DNA of 64,000 nucleotides from assembly GCF_008933115.1 (NCBI RefSeq), contig NZ_WBVO01000003.1, positions 124,001 to 188,000 of the forward strand, written 5' to 3'. This document shows positions 51,548 through 61,826 of this stretch, piece after piece; position 1 is the stretch's first letter; the number at the start of each line of letters is the position of its first letter. A program made the translations under genes and the position numbers. The notes below the pieces were generated by a model. That model searched no databases, was not told the origin of the DNA, and was given only the letters and a program-made list of their open reading frames with translations. Origin of the DNA: Phaeocystidibacter luteus (lineage in GTDB: Bacteria > Bacteroidota > Bacteroidia > Flavobacteriales > Schleiferiaceae).

Positions 51548-54500
51548 ATGGCTACGACAAAGAAATATTGGAAGAGCTTCGACGAACTGGCAGGAACACC
51601 TACTGCACAGAAGCTCGCTCAAAATGAGTTTGCTGAAGAGATTCCGGTTGAGGATTTCCTCGGTGACGACAACGCCCTGTCGAATTCAAATACAAGTCGT
51701 CGTGACTTCTTGAAGTACCTAGGGTTCTCTACAGCCGCTGCTACACTTGCAGCCTGTGAGTCTCCAGTGGTAGAATCAATTCCATATGTAGTTAAGCCTG
51801 ACGCAATCACTCCAGGCGTTCCTAACTACTATGCATCTACTTACTTCGACGGTAACGACTACGCTAGCATCCTCGTGAAGACTCGCGAAGGTCGCCCTAT
51901 TAAGGTTGAGCCGAACGATATGGCTGCCTTCAACGGTGGAACCAACGCTCGCGTTCAAGCTTCAGTTCTTTCCTTGTACGATTCAGCTCGTCTGCGTCAA
52001 CCAATGAAAGGCGGCGAAGCAATGTCTTGGGGCGATGTTATGTCTTCACTTCGTTCTGAATTGAAGAAGGCGAACGATTCTGGAAAAGAAGTTGTGCTTC
52101 TTACTTCTAGCATCATCAGCCCATCTACAAAAGAAATTATTGCCGAACTCGGTAACCAGTTCACCAACTTCCGTCACGTTTCTTACGACCCAATGTCGTA
52201 CTCAAACAAGCTTGACGTTTGGCAGAACATTCTTGGAGAGCGCGCGCTTCCAAGCTACCGTGTTGAGAATGCCGACTTGATTGTAGGTGTAGGCGCTGAC
52301 TTCTTGGCCAATTATACAGGTCAAGACGTAGCAAAAGCTTACACGGATCGTCGCACTCCAGGTAAGGATATGAACCGTCACATTCAAATTGAAACTCAGC
52401 TTTCATTGACGGGTTCTAATGCCGACAAGAGAATTAAAGTGAAGGCTTCCGAGCACGGTGCTGTTCTCCTTCACCTTTATAATACGATCGCAGGTATGAA
52501 GGGTGGTACTTCACTCGCCTCTGCGAACCTTCCAGAAGAGAAGAAAACTATGATTGAAGGCGTTGCCAAGGAGTTGGCGAACGCTGGAAGCAAAGCGCTC
52601 GTTCTCGCTGGAAACAACAACTTCGCACAGGAAGCTCTAGCTGCTGGCATCAACCGAATGCTCGGCAACTTTGGAACGACTGTGGACACGAATACTCCAG
52701 TTTATCTTCGTCAAGGTGACGACAAGGCAGTTGCCTCGTTGATCGCTGGAATGAAGTCTGGAAACGTTGGTGGATTGATTACATGGGGCGTTAACCCAGC
52801 TTACAGCTTGAATGGCTTCGCTGAAGGCATCGAGAAGGTAGGCGTTACCGCTGCACTTACAGATCGTATCGACGAAACTGCTTCGAAGTTCGGCTACCAA
52901 CTTCCAGTGAACCACTTCTTGGAGAGCTGGGGAGATTACATGCCAACTTCAAATGTTTATTCCCTTGCACAGCCAACTATTCGTCCGTTGTTCGACACCA
53001 TGCAAGGTGAAGAAGTGTTGATGAACTTGGCTGGTATCGATGGAAGCTATCACGCTTACCTCAAAGGATTCTTTGCGGCTAAGGTTCAGATGGCTGCCCC
53101 AATGCTTTCTTGGAACACCGTATTGCATGATGGCTCTGCTGAAGTGCCGAACATGTATGCCGCTTCTGAAGCAATGGGCACTATTGATATGAATGCTGCG
53201 GCTTCAGCTGCCAACAACGACGTTAAGTCGGCAGGTGAAATGGAGATCTTCTTCTATCAGAAGACGGGAATGGGCGTAGGTAACCAGGCTAATAACCCTT
53301 GGTTGCACGAACTTCCAGATCCAATTAGCCGTGTGTCTTGGGACAACTACGCAACCATTTCTCAAGCAGATGCTGAGAGATTGGAGATTGCTACGAAGGC
53401 AAACAGTATGGGTGCATACGACGGATACACAGTTACCCTTAAAGTGGGTGACCGTACGTTGAATGGCGTTCCTGTATTTGTTCAGCCTGGTCAAGAATCT
53501 GGAACCATCGGTTTGGCCGTAGGATACGGTCGTACCATGGTAGGAAAGGCTGGAGACAATGTAGGTGTGAATGCATTCGCATTGATGTCTGGTGATCACT
53601 ATGCAACTTCTGCTGAGATTTCTGAAATCAGCTCAGATCGCGATCATGGATTTGCCTGCATCCAGTTGGCTCACACGATGATGGGACGTAAGATTGTAAA
53701 CGAGACTACGAATGACGTTTACATGACTGCGGCTCCACAAGAGTGGAATGAGCTTCCATTGTTTGAAACATTCAAAGGCAAGATGGGTCCAGATAAAGTG
53801 AACCTCTGGGAGGATCACGATCACGAGACCGGCCATATGTGGAACATGTCGATGGACTTGAACAAGTGTATCGGTTGTGGAGCATGTGTGGTAGCTTGTC
53901 ACCTTGAGAATAACGTACCTGTTGTAGGTAAGGAAGAAGTGCGTAAGCACCGCGATATGCACTGGTTGCGTATCGACCGCTACTACTCATCTGAGGAGAG
54001 CTTTGCGGCTGACGAAGAGAAGGTAGAAGAAATGAGCGGCTTGTGGGGTGAGAACGGATCATTGGGTGGATTTGGTGAGCTTGAGAAAGCTTCTGAAAAC
54101 CCTGCTGTAGCGTTCCAGCCTGTAATGTGCCAGCACTGTAACCACGCTCCGTGCGAGACTGTATGTCCGGTTGGAGCTACGGTACACTCAAAAGAAGGTT
54201 TGAACCACATGGCTTACAACCGTTGTATCGGAACGCGCTACTGCGCAAACAACTGTCCGTACAAGGTTCGTCGCTTTAACTGGTTCAACTACAAAGGAAA
54301 TGAGGACTTTGCTGACTTCAACCCATCGCAAGATGAGTATGGCAAGATGGTACTCAATCCGGATGTTACTGTTCGTGCACGTGGTGTTATGGAGAAATGT
54401 TCACTCTGTATCCAACGTATTCAATACAACAAATTGGAGGCTAAGAAAGCCGGTAAGCCAATTGAAGATGGTCAATTCACAACTGCATGTGCTCAAGCAT

Positions 54501-54658
54501 GTGGAACGGGAGCGATTACCTTCGGTGACGTAAATGATACGAACAGTGCGGTATATGCAGCGAAAAATGATACTCGCGCATACCACTTGCTCGAAGAGAT
54601 TGGAACGCAGCCATCTGTGTTCTATCAGACGAAAGTTCGCAATACTAAAGAAGCCTAA
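51548..54658 (+). CDS. actB: Alternative complex III subunit B, molybdopterin-like and iron-sulfur
   Basis: A 1036-aa subunit. It has a twin-arginine-type motif (SRRDFLKYLGF), then a long molybdopterin oxidoreductase-like domain (about 90-730) that in characterised ActB proteins lacks the cofactor, then a ferredoxin-like domain with cysteine groups CIGCGACVVACH, CQHCNHAPCETVC, CIGTRYCANNCPY and CSLC...C for three 4Fe-4S and one 3Fe-4S cluster. It is the cytochrome-side electron conduit with ActC. 18 nt after actA. Confidence 0.95.
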   Translation: MATTKKYWKSFDELAGTPTAQKLAQNEFAEEIPVEDFLGDDNALSNSNTSRRDFLKYLGFSTAAATLAACESPVVESIPYVVKPDAITPGVPNYYASTYFDGNDYASILVKTREGRPIKVEPNDMAAFNGGTNARVQASVLSLYDSARLRQPMKGGEAMSWGDVMSSLRSELKKANDSGKEVVLLTSSIISPSTKEIIAELGNQFTNFRHVSYDPMSYSNKLDVWQNILGERALPSYRVENADLIVGVGADFLANYTGQDVAKAYTDRRTPGKDMNRHIQIETQLSLTGSNADKRIKVKASEHGAVLLHLYNTIAGMKGGTSLASANLPEEKKTMIEGVAKELANAGSKALVLAGNNNFAQEALAAGINRMLGNFGTTVDTNTPVYLRQGDDKAVASLIAGMKSGNVGGLITWGVNPAYSLNGFAEGIEKVGVTAALTDRIDETASKFGYQLPVNHFLESWGDYMPTSNVYSLAQPTIRPLFDTMQGEEVLMNLAGIDGSYHAYLKGFFAAKVQMAAPMLSWNTVLHDGSAEVPNMYAASEAMGTIDMNAAASAANNDVKSAGEMEIFFYQKTGMGVGNQANNPWLHELPDPISRVSWDNYATISQADAERLEIATKANSMGAYDGYTVTLKVGDRTLNGVPVFVQPGQESGTIGLAVGYGRTMVGKAGDNVGVNAFALMSGDHYATSAEISEISSDRDHGFACIQLAHTMMGRKIVNETTNDVYMTAAPQEWNELPLFETFKGKMGPDKVNLWEDHDHETGHMWNMSMDLNKCIGCGACVVACHLENNVPVVGKEEVRKHRDMHWLRIDRYYSSEESFAADEEKVEEMSGLWGENGSLGGFGELEKASENPAVAFQPVMCQHCNHAPCETVCPVGATVHSKEGLNHMAYNRCIGTRYCANNCPYKVRRFNWFNYKGNEDFADFNPSQDEYGKMVLNPDVTVRARGVMEKCSLCIQRIQYNKLEAKKAGKPIEDGQFTTACAQACGTGAITFGDVNDTNSAVYAAKNDTRAYHLLEEIGTQPSVFYQTKVRNTKEA

Positions 54659-54684
54659 TTCAACCTGACTAAAGGAGATCGCTG

Positions 54685-56073
54685 ATGCATTACGAAGCGC
54701 CTATACGTGAGCCCCTTATTATAGGAGACAAATCGTACCACGATATAACAGTGGACGTGGCTCGCCCAATTGAAACGGCACCTCCCCGTTCTTGGTGGAT
54801 TGTTTTCTCCATCTCACTAGTAATGTTCTTGTGGGGTGTGGGATGTATCCTCTACACCATTGGCACCGGTATCGGTGTTTGGGGACTTAATAAAACTGTA
54901 GGATGGGCATGGGATATCACCAACTTCGTTTGGTGGGTAGGTATCGGTCACGCCGGTACTCTTATCTCTGCGGTACTCTTGCTCTTCAAGCAAAAGTGGC
55001 GTATGTCTATCAACCGCTCTGCAGAGGCGATGACTATCTTCTCTGTAATCCAAGCGGCGTTGTTCCCAGGAATTCACATGGGTCGTATTTGGTTGGCCTA
55101 TTTCGTATTCCCAATCCCGAACCAGTTCGGCTCACTTTGGCCAAACTTCAACTCACCACTTTTGTGGGACGTGTTCGCGATTTCAACGTACTTCTCAGTA
55201 TCAATTGTATTCTGGTACGTAGGTCTAATTCCTGACTTTGCCGCGATTCGCGACCGTGCTGTTCGTCCAGTTACGAAGCACGTGTACAAGATTCTTAGCT
55301 TTGGTTGGGGCGGTAAAGCCAAGCACTGGCAGCGTTTCGAAGAGGTTTCTCTCGTACTCGCAGGTTTGGCTACTCCACTCGTACTTTCAGTACACACTAT
55401 TGTATCCATGGACTTCGCAACATCGGTGATTCCAGGATGGCACACCACCATCTTCCCACCATACTTCGTTGCGGGTGCGATCTTCTCGGGATTCGCCATG
55501 GTACAGACGCTTCTCATCATCATGAGAAAGCTCTTCAAGATGGAAGACTACATCACAATTCAACACGTAGAAATGATGAACATTATCATCATGGTTACGG
55601 GGTCGATTGTGGGTATCGCTTATATAACCGAGCTATTTATCGCATGGTACTCTGGTGTTGAATACGAACAATACGCGTTCCTCAACCGTGCTACTGGTCC
55701 TTACTGGTGGGCATACTGGTCGATGATGACGTGTAACGTATTCTCTCCACAGTTAATGTGGTCTAAGAAGCTCCGTACTAGCTTGATGTTTACATTCTTC
55801 ATTTCGATTGTAGTAAACATCGGTATGTGGTTCGAACGATTTGTAATTATCGTGACTTCACTTCACCGTGACTACTTGCCTTCATCATGGTCAATGTTCT
55901 CTCCAACGTTCGTTGACATCGGCATCTTCCTCGGTACAATTGGATTCTTCTTCGTATTGTTCCTTCTTTATGCACGTACCTTCCCGGTAATTGCACAGGC
56001 GGAATTGAAGACGATCTTGAAGTCATCTGGTGAAAACTATAAAAAACTCCACGAGCAGCATGGCGACCACTAG
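54685..56073 (+). CDS. actC: Alternative complex III subunit C (NrfD/PsrC-like quinol-binding membrane subunit)
   Basis: A 462-aa integral membrane protein with about ten helices, of the NrfD/PsrC family. It is the likely quinol oxidation site, alongside ActF. Its tail overlaps the next gene's chosen start by 14 bp. Seen directly: hydrophobic segments such as WWIVFSISLVMFLWGVGCIL and FFFVLFLLYARTF; the assignment to ActC follows from order and family pattern. Confidence 0.93.
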   Translation: MHYEAPIREPLIIGDKSYHDITVDVARPIETAPPRSWWIVFSISLVMFLWGVGCILYTIGTGIGVWGLNKTVGWAWDITNFVWWVGIGHAGTLISAVLLLFKQKWRMSINRSAEAMTIFSVIQAALFPGIHMGRIWLAYFVFPIPNQFGSLWPNFNSPLLWDVFAISTYFSVSIVFWYVGLIPDFAAIRDRAVRPVTKHVYKILSFGWGGKAKHWQRFEEVSLVLAGLATPLVLSVHTIVSMDFATSVIPGWHTTIFPPYFVAGAIFSGFAMVQTLLIIMRKLFKMEDYITIQHVEMMNIIIMVTGSIVGIAYITELFIAWYSGVEYEQYAFLNRATGPYWWAYWSMMTCNVFSPQLMWSKKLRTSLMFTFFISIVVNIGMWFERFVIIVTSLHRDYLPSSWSMFSPTFVDIGIFLGTIGFFFVLFLLYARTFPVIAQAELKTILKSSGENYKKLHEQHGDH

Positions 56074-56599
56074 TAGCAAAGAAATCATCCGCGCTCTATA
56101 CGACGACGATGACGTGATCTTGAAGGCCGTCAAAGACGTTCGTGAGAAGGGCCACCGCGTAAGCGAAGTTTATTCTCCATTCCCAATTCACGGATTGGAT
56201 CACGCTATGGGCTTGAAGCCAACGCGTATCGCTATCGCATCATTCCTTTATGGTTGTGCAGGTCTAACAACTGCCATCCTCATTACTTGGTTCATGATGA
56301 ACCACGATTGGCCACAAAACATTGGTGGTAAGCCAAGCATGACTTGGGCTCAGAACATGCCGGCATTCGTGCCTGTGATGTTTGAGCTTACGGTATTCTT
56401 CGCAGCTCACCTTATGGTGTGGACGTACTTCGCGGTAAACAAGCTTTACCCGGGGGCTGAAGCGCAAAACCCAGACAAGCGTACTACAGATGACAAGTTC
56501 ATGATGGAAGTACCAGTATCTGGCAATCGCGACGAGTTGGTTGAGCTTCTCAAGTCAACCGGAGCTATTGAGATTAATGATGTTAATGAAAATGCGTAA
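56060..56599 (+). CDS. actD: Alternative complex III subunit D (DUF3341)
   Basis: A 179-aa protein with two membrane helices (FLYGCAGLTTAILITWFMM; PVMFELTVFFAAHLMVWTYF) and the conserved SPFPIHGLD segment of DUF3341. ATG 56060 is within the end of actC; an upstream GTG would add ten residues. ActD is a small membrane subunit of complex III analogues in Bacteroidota. Confidence 0.93.
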   Translation: MATTSSKEIIRALYDDDDVILKAVKDVREKGHRVSEVYSPFPIHGLDHAMGLKPTRIAIASFLYGCAGLTTAILITWFMMNHDWPQNIGGKPSMTWAQNMPAFVPVMFELTVFFAAHLMVWTYFAVNKLYPGAEAQNPDKRTTDDKFMMEVPVSGNRDELVELLKSTGAIEINDVNENA

Positions 56600-56609
56600 A
56601 TCCATAGCT

Positions 56610-57284
56610 ATGAAGATGACCACTGTCATCCGCGCAACACTTGCGGTTTCAGCCATGGCAGTCGTAGCAACGTCATGTAACTACGACAACTCGACACCAG
56701 GCTATACATACATGGACGACATGTATACTTCGCCTTCTTTGGAAGCCTATTCAGCGGCTGACGAGGATATTCTCAAGAATGGTATGTCGGCGCAAAAGCC
56801 TGTTGAAGGAACTATTCCACGCGGATACCACCCTTACGAGGTGCCAAACACGAACGAAGGCTATGCTTGGTCTAAACAACACAGCGATGTTGTTCCAGCT
56901 GGCTTCGCCGCTATGGATCCTGCCGAAGGCAAAGAGTTGTACACGATTTTCTGTGCACACTGCCACGGCGACAAAGGAGACGGAAACGGAATCCTTGTAC
57001 AAAATGAAAAAATCCTCGGTGTACCAGGATACGGCTCAAGCCGTCTTCCGGACATCACTCCAGCTTCTGCATATCACGTTGTGATGTACGGAAAAGGTGT
57101 GATGGGTTCACACGCATCGCAAATCAACTACGACGAGCGCTGGAAGATTATCCGCTACGTGTGGAGCCTTCGCGCTGAGCAAGACGGCACTCCTGACATT
57201 GGAGAGTCTGTACAAGTAGAAGAGGAAGAAGCGCCAGCTGAAGAAGCTGAAGCTACTCACGAGGAAACTGAAGAACACGCATAA
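56610..57284 (+). CDS. actE: Alternative complex III subunit E, monohaem cytochrome c lipoprotein
   Basis: A 224-aa lipoprotein (MKMTTVIRATLAVSAMAVVATSC, lipobox ATSC). One haem motif CAHCHGDKGDGNG with an axial methionine downstream (VVMYGKGVMGSHA). ActE is the electron exit of ACIII toward cytochrome oxidase. In-frame ATGs at 56586 and 56592 overlap actD; I took 56610 because it gives a standard lipoprotein signal. The tail is acidic (VQVEEEEAPAEEAEATHEETEEHA pattern). Confidence 0.9.
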   Translation: MKMTTVIRATLAVSAMAVVATSCNYDNSTPGYTYMDDMYTSPSLEAYSAADEDILKNGMSAQKPVEGTIPRGYHPYEVPNTNEGYAWSKQHSDVVPAGFAAMDPAEGKELYTIFCAHCHGDKGDGNGILVQNEKILGVPGYGSSRLPDITPASAYHVVMYGKGVMGSHASQINYDERWKIIRYVWSLRAEQDGTPDIGESVQVEEEEAPAEEAEATHEETEEHA

Positions 57285-57304
57285 TCTGACCTGAACGAAG
57301 AGCC

Positions 57305-58729
57305 ATGTTTCAATTCACTTCGAAGGCAAAAATCCTAGCTTATGTGCTCATCGCCCTTGGCGCTGTGTCACTCATCATAGGGTTTACATCTGTTCCCGGC
57401 GATCATCACGCAGAGGGACATGACACGGAAATGCACGCAGAGGCCGGTCACGGTGACGCTCACGCGGAAGACACCCATGCAGAAGAAGCACATCACGATG
57501 ATGCTCACCACGGCGATGATCACGCCGAGGAAGGTCACGGTGATGCCCACGCAGCTGCTGGCGATGATCACGGTCATGCTGAGTCTCACGGCGCGCACGG
57601 CGATCATGACGCCCATGCAGAGCACGCTCACCACCAACAGCAGAACCGCCCGTGGTCTGCATTCTTAGTTAACACGATCTTCTTCCTTGCAATCGGTATC
57701 GGTTCAATCTTCTTCCTAATGATCCAGTACGTAGCACGTGCAGGATGGACCGTTGGAATGTTCCGAATCTTTGAAGCAGTTGGTCTATTCGTAGCCATCC
57801 CATTGATCGGTATGTTGATTATCGTTTTCACAGGTGCGGCAGACGTTCACCACATCTGGCACTGGATGGCGGACGGTATCATGGACCCTGAGTCAGCAAA
57901 CTACGACGCAATCATTGCGGGCAAAGAGGGATATTTGAATAACACATTCTTTATCATTCGCGCAGTAGTTTACGCTGCTGTTTGGTTCGGAGTTATCTAC
58001 CTCGTTCGTAAGAACAGCTTGAAGGAAGATCAAGAAGGTGGAACGAAACGTTACCACAAGATCTTCAAGATTGCAGCATTCTTTACTGTATTCTACGGTG
58101 TTACATCTTCTACGAGTGCATGGGACTGGATTATGTCAATCGACACACACTGGTTCTCAACACTCTTTGGATGGTACACATTCGCGGGTATGTTCGTAAC
58201 CGCATTGGCAACATTGAACTTATTGGTTGTGTTCCTCCGTTTCAACGGCTACACACCATGGTTGAATGAGAATCACCAGCACGACTTGGCAAAGTTCATG
58301 TTCGCGTTCTCCATCTTCTGGACGTACCTATGGTTCTCCCAGTTCATGTTGATTTGGTACTCGAACATTCCTGAAGAAGTTACGTATTACATGCAGCGCT
58401 TTGGTCAGTACAATACCTTGTTCTTGATCATGGTTTCCATGAACTTCATCGCTCCAGTATTGTTAGTAATGTCACGCGATTCTAAGCGTGTGATGGGATT
58501 GGTTTCATTCACGGCTGTGATTGTATTAGTAGGTCACTGGTTAGACCACTTCATCATGATTATGCCTGGATCTGTAGGTGAATATTACGGATTCGGTTGG
58601 GCTGAGATTGGTGGATTCATGCTTTACGCAGGACTATTCATTCTAGTGGTGTTCCGAAACCTTGCAAACGCTCCGCTTCTCCAGAAGAATCATCCAATGG
58701 TGGTGGAAAGCAAACACTTTACACTCTAA
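57305..58729 (+). CDS. actF: Alternative complex III subunit F, with His-rich loop
   Basis: A 474-aa membrane protein. After the first helix (about 10-26) there is a hydrophilic stretch (about 29-117) dominated by His, Asp, Glu, Ala and Gly, in HxD/HAE repeats. Then come about nine membrane helices with the family's conserved FLAIGIGSIFF and WDWIMSIDTHWFSTLFGWYTFAG. ActF resembles ActC and completes the membrane part. The His-rich loop is unusual in length and probably binds metal (inference). Confidence 0.93.
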   Translation: MFQFTSKAKILAYVLIALGAVSLIIGFTSVPGDHHAEGHDTEMHAEAGHGDAHAEDTHAEEAHHDDAHHGDDHAEEGHGDAHAAAGDDHGHAESHGAHGDHDAHAEHAHHQQQNRPWSAFLVNTIFFLAIGIGSIFFLMIQYVARAGWTVGMFRIFEAVGLFVAIPLIGMLIIVFTGAADVHHIWHWMADGIMDPESANYDAIIAGKEGYLNNTFFIIRAVVYAAVWFGVIYLVRKNSLKEDQEGGTKRYHKIFKIAAFFTVFYGVTSSTSAWDWIMSIDTHWFSTLFGWYTFAGMFVTALATLNLLVVFLRFNGYTPWLNENHQHDLAKFMFAFSIFWTYLWFSQFMLIWYSNIPEEVTYYMQRFGQYNTLFLIMVSMNFIAPVLLVMSRDSKRVMGLVSFTAVIVLVGHWLDHFIMIMPGSVGEYYGFGWAEIGGFMLYAGLFILVVFRNLANAPLLQKNHPMVVESKHFTL

Positions 58730-58749
58730 TCGCATAATCGAAGGATAAG

Positions 58750-59778
58750 ATGTTTGAAATTATTGGATTCATAGTTGCCGTCCTCGGTATCATAGCCATC
58801 GCTCAAGTAGTGAAGGTGTATGAGGCTTCTTCAAAATTGAAGGAGAAAGACGGCAATGACGTTACGTCTAAAGACAACAACACGCAGGGTCGCCTAATGC
58901 TACTCTTCGGTATCCTTTTCATGGTTTCTTTTGTGGCCATGATTATTGGTTGGGGTGATGTAATGCTCGATACTCCGGCTTCAGAGCACGGATCAGATTA
59001 CGACTTCCTTTGGGACGTCTCTATGGCTATCATCATTGTTGTGTTCGTTATCGTGCAGCCAATCTTGTTCTACTTCGCATGGAAGTACCGTGGTACGAAG
59101 GGACGCAAGGCTACTTACTACGAGCACAACAACCGCTTAGAGCTTATCTGGACCGTTGTTCCAGCCTTGACATTGGCTGTTCTCATCATCTACGGATTGA
59201 CTACTTGGTCGAACGTGATGAACCCAGATAACGAAGATCAGGAACCAATTGTGGTTGAACTTTACGCTCAGCAGTTCTACTGGACTGCACGTTATGCAGG
59301 TGAGGATAACATCCTCGGTGAAGCGAACGTGCGTTACATTGGAGGTTCTAACGTGGTTGGTATCAATGATGCCGACGCGAATGGTCACAATGATATCATC
59401 ACAAGAGAGCTCGTTCTTCCAAAAGGACAGCCGGTACTTTTCAAGTTCCGCTCACAGGACATTATTCACTCAGCGTACTTCCCACACTTCCGTGCACAGA
59501 TGAACTGTGTGCCAGGTATGGTTACTCAATTCCAATTCACTCCAACCGTTTCTACTGAAGAAATGCGCAGAGATCCTTCTATCATGCAGAAAGTAAAACG
59601 TATCAATGAGATTCGTTCTGCAGAAGGCAAAGAATCATGGGAATTCGATTACGTTCTTCTTTGTAACAAAATTTGCGGTGCGGCACACTACAACATGCAG
59701 ATGCCAATTCGTGTTGTTGAGCAAGAAGAATATGATGAATGGATCAGTGAACAAAAGACCTTCCTAGAGTCTTTGTAA
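58750..59778 (+). CDS. coxB: Cytochrome c oxidase subunit II
   Basis: A 342-aa protein with an extra N-terminal membrane helix (EIIGFIVAVLGIIAIAQVV), then the two-helix hairpin, and a periplasmic CuA domain: DIIHSAYFPHFRAQMNC then CNKICGAAHYNM, which supply His, Cys, Cys, His and Met for binuclear copper. It is the entry point for electrons from ActE. Its start is 20 nt after actF. Confidence 0.96.
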   Translation: MFEIIGFIVAVLGIIAIAQVVKVYEASSKLKEKDGNDVTSKDNNTQGRLMLLFGILFMVSFVAMIIGWGDVMLDTPASEHGSDYDFLWDVSMAIIIVVFVIVQPILFYFAWKYRGTKGRKATYYEHNNRLELIWTVVPALTLAVLIIYGLTTWSNVMNPDNEDQEPIVVELYAQQFYWTARYAGEDNILGEANVRYIGGSNVVGINDADANGHNDIITRELVLPKGQPVLFKFRSQDIIHSAYFPHFRAQMNCVPGMVTQFQFTPTVSTEEMRRDPSIMQKVKRINEIRSAEGKESWEFDYVLLCNKICGAAHYNMQMPIRVVEQEEYDEWISEQKTFLESL

Positions 59779-59805
59779 GATATAGTGCTGAAGAAAGAAC
59801 TTTAA

Positions 59806-61599
59806 ATGGGTAATAGTATGTCGGCAGAAGCACACGCACACGACGAACACCACGAGCACCACGAGACCTTCTTTACGAAGTATGTGTTCAGTATGGACCA
59901 CAAGATGATTGCCAAGCAGTTCCTGATTACAGGTATGATTATGGGTGTCATCGGTGTGGCAATGTCTCTCCTTTTCCGCCTTCAATTGGCATGGCCAGGA
60001 GAGAAGTTCGAAATCCTAAACGTATTGTTGGGTGATCGTTTCGCTCCAGATGGCGTGATGGATCCTAACATCTACCTAGCCTTGGTAACCATTCACGGTA
60101 CCATCATGGTATTCTTCGTACTAACTGCCGGATTGAGCGGTACGTTCTCAAACCTCCTAATTCCTTTGCAGATCGGTGCGCGCGATATGGCTTCAGGTTT
60201 CATCAACATGTTGTCTTACTGGTTCTTCTTCGCTTCGAGCGTTGTTATGGTAGCTAGTTTGTTTGTTGAGGCTGGACCAGCATCTGCAGGTTGGACGATC
60301 TACCCACCATTGAGTGCATTGCCACAAGCAATCCCGGGTTCAGGTGCAGGTATGACGCTTTGGTTGGTATCAATGACCTTGTTCATCGTTTCATCTCTTA
60401 TGGGAGCGCTGAACTACATCGTAACCGTACTCAACCTTCGTACGAAAGGTATGAGCATGACACGCTTGCCACTTACAATTTGGGCGTTCTTCGTAACAGC
60501 CATCTTGGGTGTGCTTTCATTCCCAGTTCTTTTGAGCGCAGCATTGCTTTTGTTGTTCGACCGCAGCATGGGAACGAGCTTCTACCTTTCTGATATCATG
60601 ATTGCCGGTGAGGTTCTTCCGAACCAAGGTGGTAGCCCTGTATTGTTCGAGCACCTTTTCTGGTTCCTCGGTCACCCAGAGGTTTACATCATCCTTCTTC
60701 CAGCACTAGGTATCACCTCAGAGGTTATTTCTACCAACTCACGTAAGCCAATCTTTGGATACCGTGCGATGGTGGGTTCAATCCTAGCAATTGCATTCTT
60801 GTCGTTCATCGTGTGGGGTCACCACATGTTCGTAACAGGTATGAGTCCGTTCTTGGGTTCAGTCTTCACCTTTACAACCTTGTTGATTGCGATTCCATCC
60901 GCCGTAAAGGCATTTAACTACATCACCACCCTTTGGAAGGGTAACTTGCAGTTCACTCCTGCGATGTTGTTCTCTATTGGACTTGTATCTACGTTTGTTG
61001 CTGGTGGTCTTACCGGTATCATCCTTGGTGATTCTGCTCTAGACATCAACGTTCACGATACCTACTTCGTAGTTGCTCACTTCCACATTGTAATGGGTCT
61101 ATCAGCCATCTTCGGAATGTTCGCCGGTGTATACCACTGGTTCCCTAAGATGTTTGGTCGACGTATGAACAAGATGCTCGGGTATCTACACTTCTGGATC
61201 ACATTTGTGTGTGCCTACGGTGTATTCTTCCCAATGCACTTCACTGGTCTAGCAGGTCTACCACGTCGTTACTTCTCTAACCAAGAGTTCCCGATGTTCG
61301 ACGACCTTCAAGACATCAACGTATTGATTACTTTCTTCGCAATTGTAGGCGGTATTGCACAGGTGTTCTTCTTGTTCAACTTCTTCTACAGCGCGTTGCG
61401 TGGACCAAAGAGTTCACAGAACCCATGGCGTTCAAACACTTTGGAATGGACTACTCCAGTGGAGCACATCCATGGCAACTGGCCTGGAGCAATTCCAGAG
61501 GTACACCGTTGGGCTTACGACTACAGCAAGCCTGGTATGGATGAAGACTTCGTTCCTCAGATTGTACCATTGAAAGAAGGAGAAGAGTCAGGTCACTGA
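59806..61599 (+). CDS. coxA: Cytochrome c oxidase subunit I
   Basis: A 597-aa catalytic subunit. Haem and copper ligands are in TIHGTIMVFF, WFLGHPEVYIILLPALG (CuB His and crosslinked Tyr), HHMF and HDTYFVVAHFHIVMG. About twelve helices follow a short His-rich lead (AHAHDEHHEHHE). It reduces O2 to water while pumping protons. Subunit III and the SCO/haem A assembly genes are not in this window. A terminator follows. Confidence 0.97.
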   Translation: MGNSMSAEAHAHDEHHEHHETFFTKYVFSMDHKMIAKQFLITGMIMGVIGVAMSLLFRLQLAWPGEKFEILNVLLGDRFAPDGVMDPNIYLALVTIHGTIMVFFVLTAGLSGTFSNLLIPLQIGARDMASGFINMLSYWFFFASSVVMVASLFVEAGPASAGWTIYPPLSALPQAIPGSGAGMTLWLVSMTLFIVSSLMGALNYIVTVLNLRTKGMSMTRLPLTIWAFFVTAILGVLSFPVLLSAALLLLFDRSMGTSFYLSDIMIAGEVLPNQGGSPVLFEHLFWFLGHPEVYIILLPALGITSEVISTNSRKPIFGYRAMVGSILAIAFLSFIVWGHHMFVTGMSPFLGSVFTFTTLLIAIPSAVKAFNYITTLWKGNLQFTPAMLFSIGLVSTFVAGGLTGIILGDSALDINVHDTYFVVAHFHIVMGLSAIFGMFAGVYHWFPKMFGRRMNKMLGYLHFWITFVCAYGVFFPMHFTGLAGLPRRYFSNQEFPMFDDLQDINVLITFFAIVGGIAQVFFLFNFFYSALRGPKSSQNPWRSNTLEWTTPVEHIHGNWPGAIPEVHRWAYDYSKPGMDEDFVPQIVPLKEGEESGH

Positions 61600-61826
61600 T
61601 TACCTTCCCCATGATATAAAGAAAGTCCTCATCATTCGATGGGGACTTTTTTGTTTTGTGTACCTCACAAAGAGGTGGACAAGCTCGTCCATTGCCCTAT
61701 CCAGCCTGCTTTGAAAGATGTCCACCAAATGTCCACCATGAGAATTCACAACTTCGTTGGATAGACCGTATCTTGTGTGGTGATGGGGTGGGGGAAATCC
61801 CACCAAGGTATGCTCAATCTCTCGCC
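61600..61826. other. Spacer with terminator and a faint copy of the cluster 1 element
   Basis: The terminator at 61623-61652 is followed by GTGGAC/GTCC motifs at about 61674-61693 and a stretch (61710-61760) resembling the GTCCACC-N4-GTCCAC part of the element at about 3388-3415 and 13805-13830. No gene is seen. Confidence 0.4.
61623..61652 (+). terminator. Rho-independent terminator of the act-cox operon
   Basis: AAGTCCTCATC-ATTC-GATGGGGACTT (11 bp with one wobble) followed by six T, 24 nt after the coxA stop. Confidence 0.9.
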
